Source: Bacteroidia bacterium (GTDB taxonomy: Bacteria; Bacteroidota; Bacteroidia; SpSt-205). Taken from it: 64,000 nt of DNA. A program made the translations under genes and the position numbers. Of the stretch, positions 61,114 through 64,000 are shown piece by piece. Numbering within the stretch: position 1 is the first letter of the stretch; every line of letters starts with the position of its first letter. The DNA is taken from assembly GCA_026003215.1 (NCBI GenBank), contig BPGV01000001.1:2075729-2139728 (forward strand), in the 5' to 3' direction. The notes beneath the pieces are model-generated. The model made no database searches, had not been told where the DNA came from, and was given only the letters and a program-made list of their open reading frames with translations.

Positions 61114-61460
61114 CCGGCGGCTTTTACCTGCGCTACAATCGCTGCGAAAGCTTCAGGCTGCGTCACCGCCAGGTCAGCCAGCATCTTTCTATTGAGGGCG
61201 ATGTTGGCTCTTTTGAGGCCGTTTATGAACTGACTATAGCTCAGGCCATGAGGACGCACAGCGGCATTAATGCGGATGATCCACAGCCGCCTAAAGTCGC
61301 GTTTTTTGCGCCGGCGGTGGATATAAGCATACACCCAGCCTTTTTGCAGTTGGTTGTGGGCGTGGCGAAAGACATTTTTCTTGCGGCCCCAGTAGCCTTT
61401 TGTCAGGCGAAGGATGCGCCGGCGGCGCTCCCGAGACGCTACATGATTTTTCGCACGCAT
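61110..61460 (-). CDS. rplT: 50S ribosomal protein L20
   Basis: Assembly protein of the large ribosomal subunit; 116 residues. Basic N-terminal helix ([20 protein letters not shown]) and the conserved [13 protein letters not shown] near 55-67, then [18 protein letters not shown]. It starts 3 bases after the rpmI stop and overlaps fabD. L20 often represses its own operon through an mRNA site; none is visible here because the leader is very short. Confidence 0.96.
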   Translation of the reverse strand: MRAKNHVASRERRRRILRLTKGYWGRKKNVFRHAHNQLQKGWVYAYIHRRRKKRDFRRLWIIRINAAVRPHGLSYSQFINGLKRANIALNRKMLADLAVTQPEAFAAIVAQVKAAG

Positions 61461-61463
61461 AAG

Positions 61464-61655
61464 CTATTTCAGATAAACGGTTAGCAAGGAGAGGCGAGGA
61501 AGGTCAGCCAGCTTTACGATACGACTTTTGCGCAAAGCGCGCTTACGACGCGTGCTCTTTGCCGAGAAGTTATGGCGACGTCCGGTGGCTTTGTGTAGGA
61601 GCTTACCGGTAGCGGTGCGCTTGAAGCGCTTTTGACTGCCGGAATGGCCTTTCAT
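61464..61655 (-). CDS. rpmI: 50S ribosomal protein L35
   Basis: 63-residue basic ribosomal protein (KGHSGSQKRFKRTATGKLLH, then FSAKSTRRKRALRK). ATG 61655 starts the conserved MKGHSGSQKR and lies 6 bases after an exact -7 box; the longer TTG reading is rejected. First gene of rpmI-rplT-fabD. infC is not with it. Confidence 0.93.
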   Translation of the reverse strand: MKGHSGSQKRFKRTATGKLLHKATGRRHNFSAKSTRRKRALRKSRIVKLADLPRLSLLTVYLK

Positions 61656-61661
61656 GGTGGG

Positions 61662-61669
61662 CAAAGGTA
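61662..61669 (-). promoter_or_regulatory. -7 box TACCTTTG for rpmI-rplT-fabD
   Basis: Exact TAnnTTTG match; 6 nt before ATG 61655. Between this box and the purS stop (61777) I see only a short CCCAC/GTGGG stem near 61722-61737. Confidence 0.7.
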
Positions 61670-61776
61670 CAAAAACCTTTGGACGTCCTCCCTAAAAGAA
61701 ATCAACGGCTGAGCATGGACTCCCACTGAGCTGTGGGCTTCGGGATAGATTAGCTACTGGGGGCTATGGGACAAGT

Positions 61777-62046
61777 CTATACTTCTTTTGCTGAGGTCGT
61801 GGCTATATGAATAGCGACTACCTCCACTACGGGATTGTGGAGGAGCTTTTGGGCCAGGGTGTGGGCGATGGCCGAGGCTTCTTCGGGGGTAGGGGCTTGG
61901 ATGTGCAGCTCAAAGGCCCGGCCGGCTCGTACCGTTTTCACCCTGGGCTCCCCTATGCGGTGGATGGCCTGGGTAATCGTATCCCCCTCCGGATCCAGTA
62001 ACTCAGGCCGGGGCAGTACCGTCACCAAAACTTGATATTCTGGCAT
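61777..62046 (-). CDS. purS: Phosphoribosylformylglycinamidine synthase subunit PurS
   Basis: Small scaffold subunit of FGAM synthase in purine synthesis, bridging PurL and PurQ. It has 89 residues; the N-terminal YQVLVTVLPRPELLDPEG and the central RVKTVRAGRAFELHI match the family. The ATG shares its A with the infB stop (TAATG). PurL and PurQ are not in the window. It is the only sign of a purine link in this operon. Confidence 0.88.
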   Translation of the reverse strand: MPEYQVLVTVLPRPELLDPEGDTITQAIHRIGEPRVKTVRAGRAFELHIQAPTPEEASAIAHTLAQKLLHNPVVEVVAIHIATTSAKEV

Positions 62047-64000
62047 TAGAGCGAACGTTTCACTTGCACTTCTTCAAAGCACTCTATGGTATCTCCTACC
62101 TTTACATCCTGGAAGCCTTCTACGGTCAGGCCGCACTCAAACCCTTCTGCCACTTCTCGCACATCGTCTTTGAATCTTTTCAAAGAGGCGATAGTACTGG
62201 TGTAAATGACGATGCCTTCGCGGATAACGTGGGCTTTGGCGCCGCGCTGGATTTTACCTTCTATGACTTTACAGCCGGCCACGGTACCTATTTTAGGGAT
62301 TTTGAAGACTTCTCGTACCTCTGCCACGCCGATAGTTTGTTCTTGGATGACGGGGGCCAGCATGCCAGAAAGCGCACTTTTTACCTCGTCTATGATATCG
62401 TAAATCACGTTATAGAGCCGTATCTCTACATTTTGCTGCTTAGCCAGTTGACGGGCGGTGTGGCTTGGCCGTACTTGGAAGCCCACGATGAGGGCATTAG
62501 AGGCCCGAGCTAAAAGTACATCGCTGTCAGTGATTTGGCCGACGCCCCGATGGATAACATTCACTTGGACTTCGGGGGTGGAGAGCTTAACAAGGGAGTC
62601 GGTCAGAGCTTCCAAGGAACCGCTCACGTCGGCTTTGACGATGAGGTTGAGCTGTTTGGCTTGGCCAGAAGCTATACCTTCTAATACGCTGCCGGAGAGG
62701 CGTCGCCGCTCATGTTCTCGCATAAGCTCAGCTCGGCGATGGGCCATATCCCGAGCGATACTTTCGTCGGGAAGCACATAGAGTTTTTCGCCGACTTCTG
62801 GGACGCCATTGAGTCCCAGTACTTGCACAGGCTGAGAAGGGCCGGCTTGGTCTATGCGTTTGCCGCGTTCGTCTAAGAGGGCCCGCACGCGACCGAAGTA
62901 CTGCCCGGCTAAAATAATGTCCCCTACTTTCAGCGTACCTGTCTGCACCAGTATGGTTGCAAGCGGCCCTCGTGCTTTATCCAGCTGCGCTTCAATGATA
63001 GTGCCCTTAGCTGGGCGATCGGGGTTTGCTTTGAGGTCTAAAAGCTCGGCCAAAATGAGTACTTTTTCTAAGAGTTCTTGAACACCTATACCCTTTTTGG
63101 CGGAGATCAGCTGAGAAGGATGGGGACCGCCCCATTCTTCCACGAGGAAGCCAGCTTCGGCGAGTTCCTGGCGGATGCGGTCGGGGTTAGCGGTATCTTT
63201 GTCTATCTTGTTGATAGCGAAGATAATAGGCACATTGGCGGCTTGGGCGTGGCTGAGGGCTTCTAAGGTTTGGGGGCGTACATGGTCATCGGCCGCTACG
63301 ACAATAATGGCGATGTCGGTGACTTGGGCACCTCGGGCCCGCATGGCGGTAAAGGCCTCATGGCCCGGCGTGTCCAAGAAGGTGATTCTCTGGCCAGAGG
63401 GTAAAGTTACCTCATAAGCGCCGATGTGCTGGGTTATCCCTCCTGCCTCGCCAGCTACGACATTTGTGTTGCGGATGTAGTCCAGGAGGGTGGTTTTGCC
63501 ATGATCTACATGGCCCATGACGGTCACAATAGGGGGGCGGGGAACCAAATCTTCGGGCGATTCTTCTACCGTGGTGAGCTGCTCTAAGGTATCATCTAAG
63601 GAGATAAACGCTACCTGGTAGCCAAACTCTTCCGCAATAATAGCCGCTAAATCCCTTTCCAGTCGTTGGTTGATAGAAGTGGGGTAGCCTAACTCTAAGC
63701 ATTTAGCGATTACTTGATTGACCGGCACGTTGAGGGCTTTGGCCAGCTCAGCGGCGGTGATGTATTCGGCGATTTGGATGGTAGAAGCGGCCGCTTGCGC
63801 GGTGAGCTCCTCCAGGGCGCGCTTGCGTTCCTTTTGTTTGGTTTTCTCTTGGCGGAAACGGCGTCTCGTGGCGATATCACCAGAAGCTTTGAGTTGAGAC
63901 TTGACAGGGCGTTTATGGGCTGGGGCAGAAGGAGCGGTCTGGATAGGAGCTGGTGGGGTAGAGCCTATCTCTTTACGCTTCTTACGGGCTCTTTTTCTTT
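62046..64000 (-). CDS. infB: Translation initiation factor IF-2, partial (N-terminus beyond window edge)
   Basis: GTPase that delivers initiator tRNA to the 30S subunit. The frame is open to the window edge; about 650 residues are visible, so the apparent start at 63728 is internal. Visible from the N-terminus: a basic, Pro/Ala-rich linker, the IF2_N domain ([17 protein letters not shown]), the G-domain with [15 protein letters not shown] and NKIDK, then domains II-IV. IF-2 is usually longer at the N-terminus in Bacteroidota. It shares one base with purS downstream. Confidence 0.95.
   Translation of the reverse strand, partial: RKRARKKRKEIGSTPPAPIQTAPSAPAHKRPVKSQLKASGDIATRRRFRQEKTKQKERKRALEELTAQAAASTIQIAEYITAAELAKALNVPVNQVIAKCLELGYPTSINQRLERDLAAIIAEEFGYQVAFISLDDTLEQLTTVEESPEDLVPRPPIVTVMGHVDHGKTTLLDYIRNTNVVAGEAGGITQHIGAYEVTLPSGQRITFLDTPGHEAFTAMRARGAQVTDIAIIVVAADDHVRPQTLEALSHAQAANVPIIFAINKIDKDTANPDRIRQELAEAGFLVEEWGGPHPSQLISAKKGIGVQELLEKVLILAELLDLKANPDRPAKGTIIEAQLDKARGPLATILVQTGTLKVGDIILAGQYFGRVRALLDERGKRIDQAGPSQPVQVLGLNGVPEVGEKLYVLPDESIARDMAHRRAELMREHERRRLSGSVLEGIASGQAKQLNLIVKADVSGSLEALTDSLVKLSTPEVQVNVIHRGVGQITDSDVLLARASNALIVGFQVRPSHTARQLAKQQNVEIRLYNVIYDIIDEVKSALSGMLAPVIQEQTIGVAEVREVFKIPKIGTVAGCKVIEGKIQRGAKAHVIREGIVIYTSTIASLKRFKDDVREVAEGFECGLTVEGFQDVKVGDTIECFEEVQVKRSL

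Noticed and set aside
61670-61776. tRNA or terminator in the rpmI-purS gap
   Set aside because: Only a 5-bp CCCAC/GTGGG stem is seen, with no cloverleaf and no T-tract.

Overview
The window looks like a chromosomal segment of an uncultured Gram-negative member of the Bacteroidota. Direct evidence for this: type A and type B type IX secretion (T9SS) sorting domains (9910-11118 and 53617-56497), a TonB-dependent receptor with an N-terminal carboxypeptidase-regulatory domain, an LptD-like outer-membrane protein, DUF1573 and the fused mutase IcmF. Nearly every transcription unit also starts with the Bacteroidota -7 promoter box TAnnTTTG. GC looks to be in the mid-50s percent by eye (not counted). 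A thermophilic lifestyle is possible (compact genome, archaeal-type class I aldolase) but is only a weak inference. I see no rRNA, tRNA, CRISPR array, transposase or prophage module. No gene-free stretch exceeds about 115 bases.

Layout: 1-3591 cdsA (partial), a CPBP protease and a two-gene ABC exporter. 3594-9795 icmF, a small unknown gene coupled to an adenine DNA methyltransferase, rnhA and a class I methyltransferase. 9910-14940 a T9SS-secreted protein, a SirB1-type protein, and the NYN-like/fabI/purB operon. 14954-19462 the ruvX-def-O-antigen ligase-tlpA-era operon. 19535-24298 an S74 adhesin-like protein, an orphan nuoA overlapping infC tail to tail, DUF1573, a histidine kinase and an SPFH protein. 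24334-30575 a lipoprotein/TonB-receptor pair, then ECF sigma/anti-sigma/murB. 30572-38255 exbB-exbD-tonB-M23 peptidase, an amidase, lptD and a glycosyltransferase. 38247-45752 a frameshifted peptide-binding lipoprotein, parAB, an M16 peptidase, a degenerate HCDH-like protein, metK and a class I aldolase. 45793-50678 ileS-dksA-like-lspA-lipB. 50741-56497 a secreted TPR-CHAT protein facing a frameshifted T9SS type B protein. 56566-64000 tsf-pyrH-mscS-dapF, a 57-aa unknown, rpmI-rplT-fabD, and infB-purS.

Most genes are housekeeping or envelope genes in tight operons. Neighbours usually overlap by 4 bases (ATGA), and convergent genes meet with almost no spacer. The strongest unexplained pattern is global. 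About 28 transcription units carry the -7 box only 3-11 bases (13 in one case) before the start codon, with no visible Shine-Dalgarno sequence. This predicts leaderless or nearly leaderless mRNAs for most operons. I used this geometry to correct many start codons.

Other points worth a second look: two genes broken at G/C homopolymers, an 8-G tract at codons 16-18 of the DNA methyltransferase, the TPR-CHAT protease with six 126-bp repeats, a perfect 15-bp hairpin inside nuoA, and two divergent genes (amidase and lptD) whose promoters lie inside each other's coding sequence.
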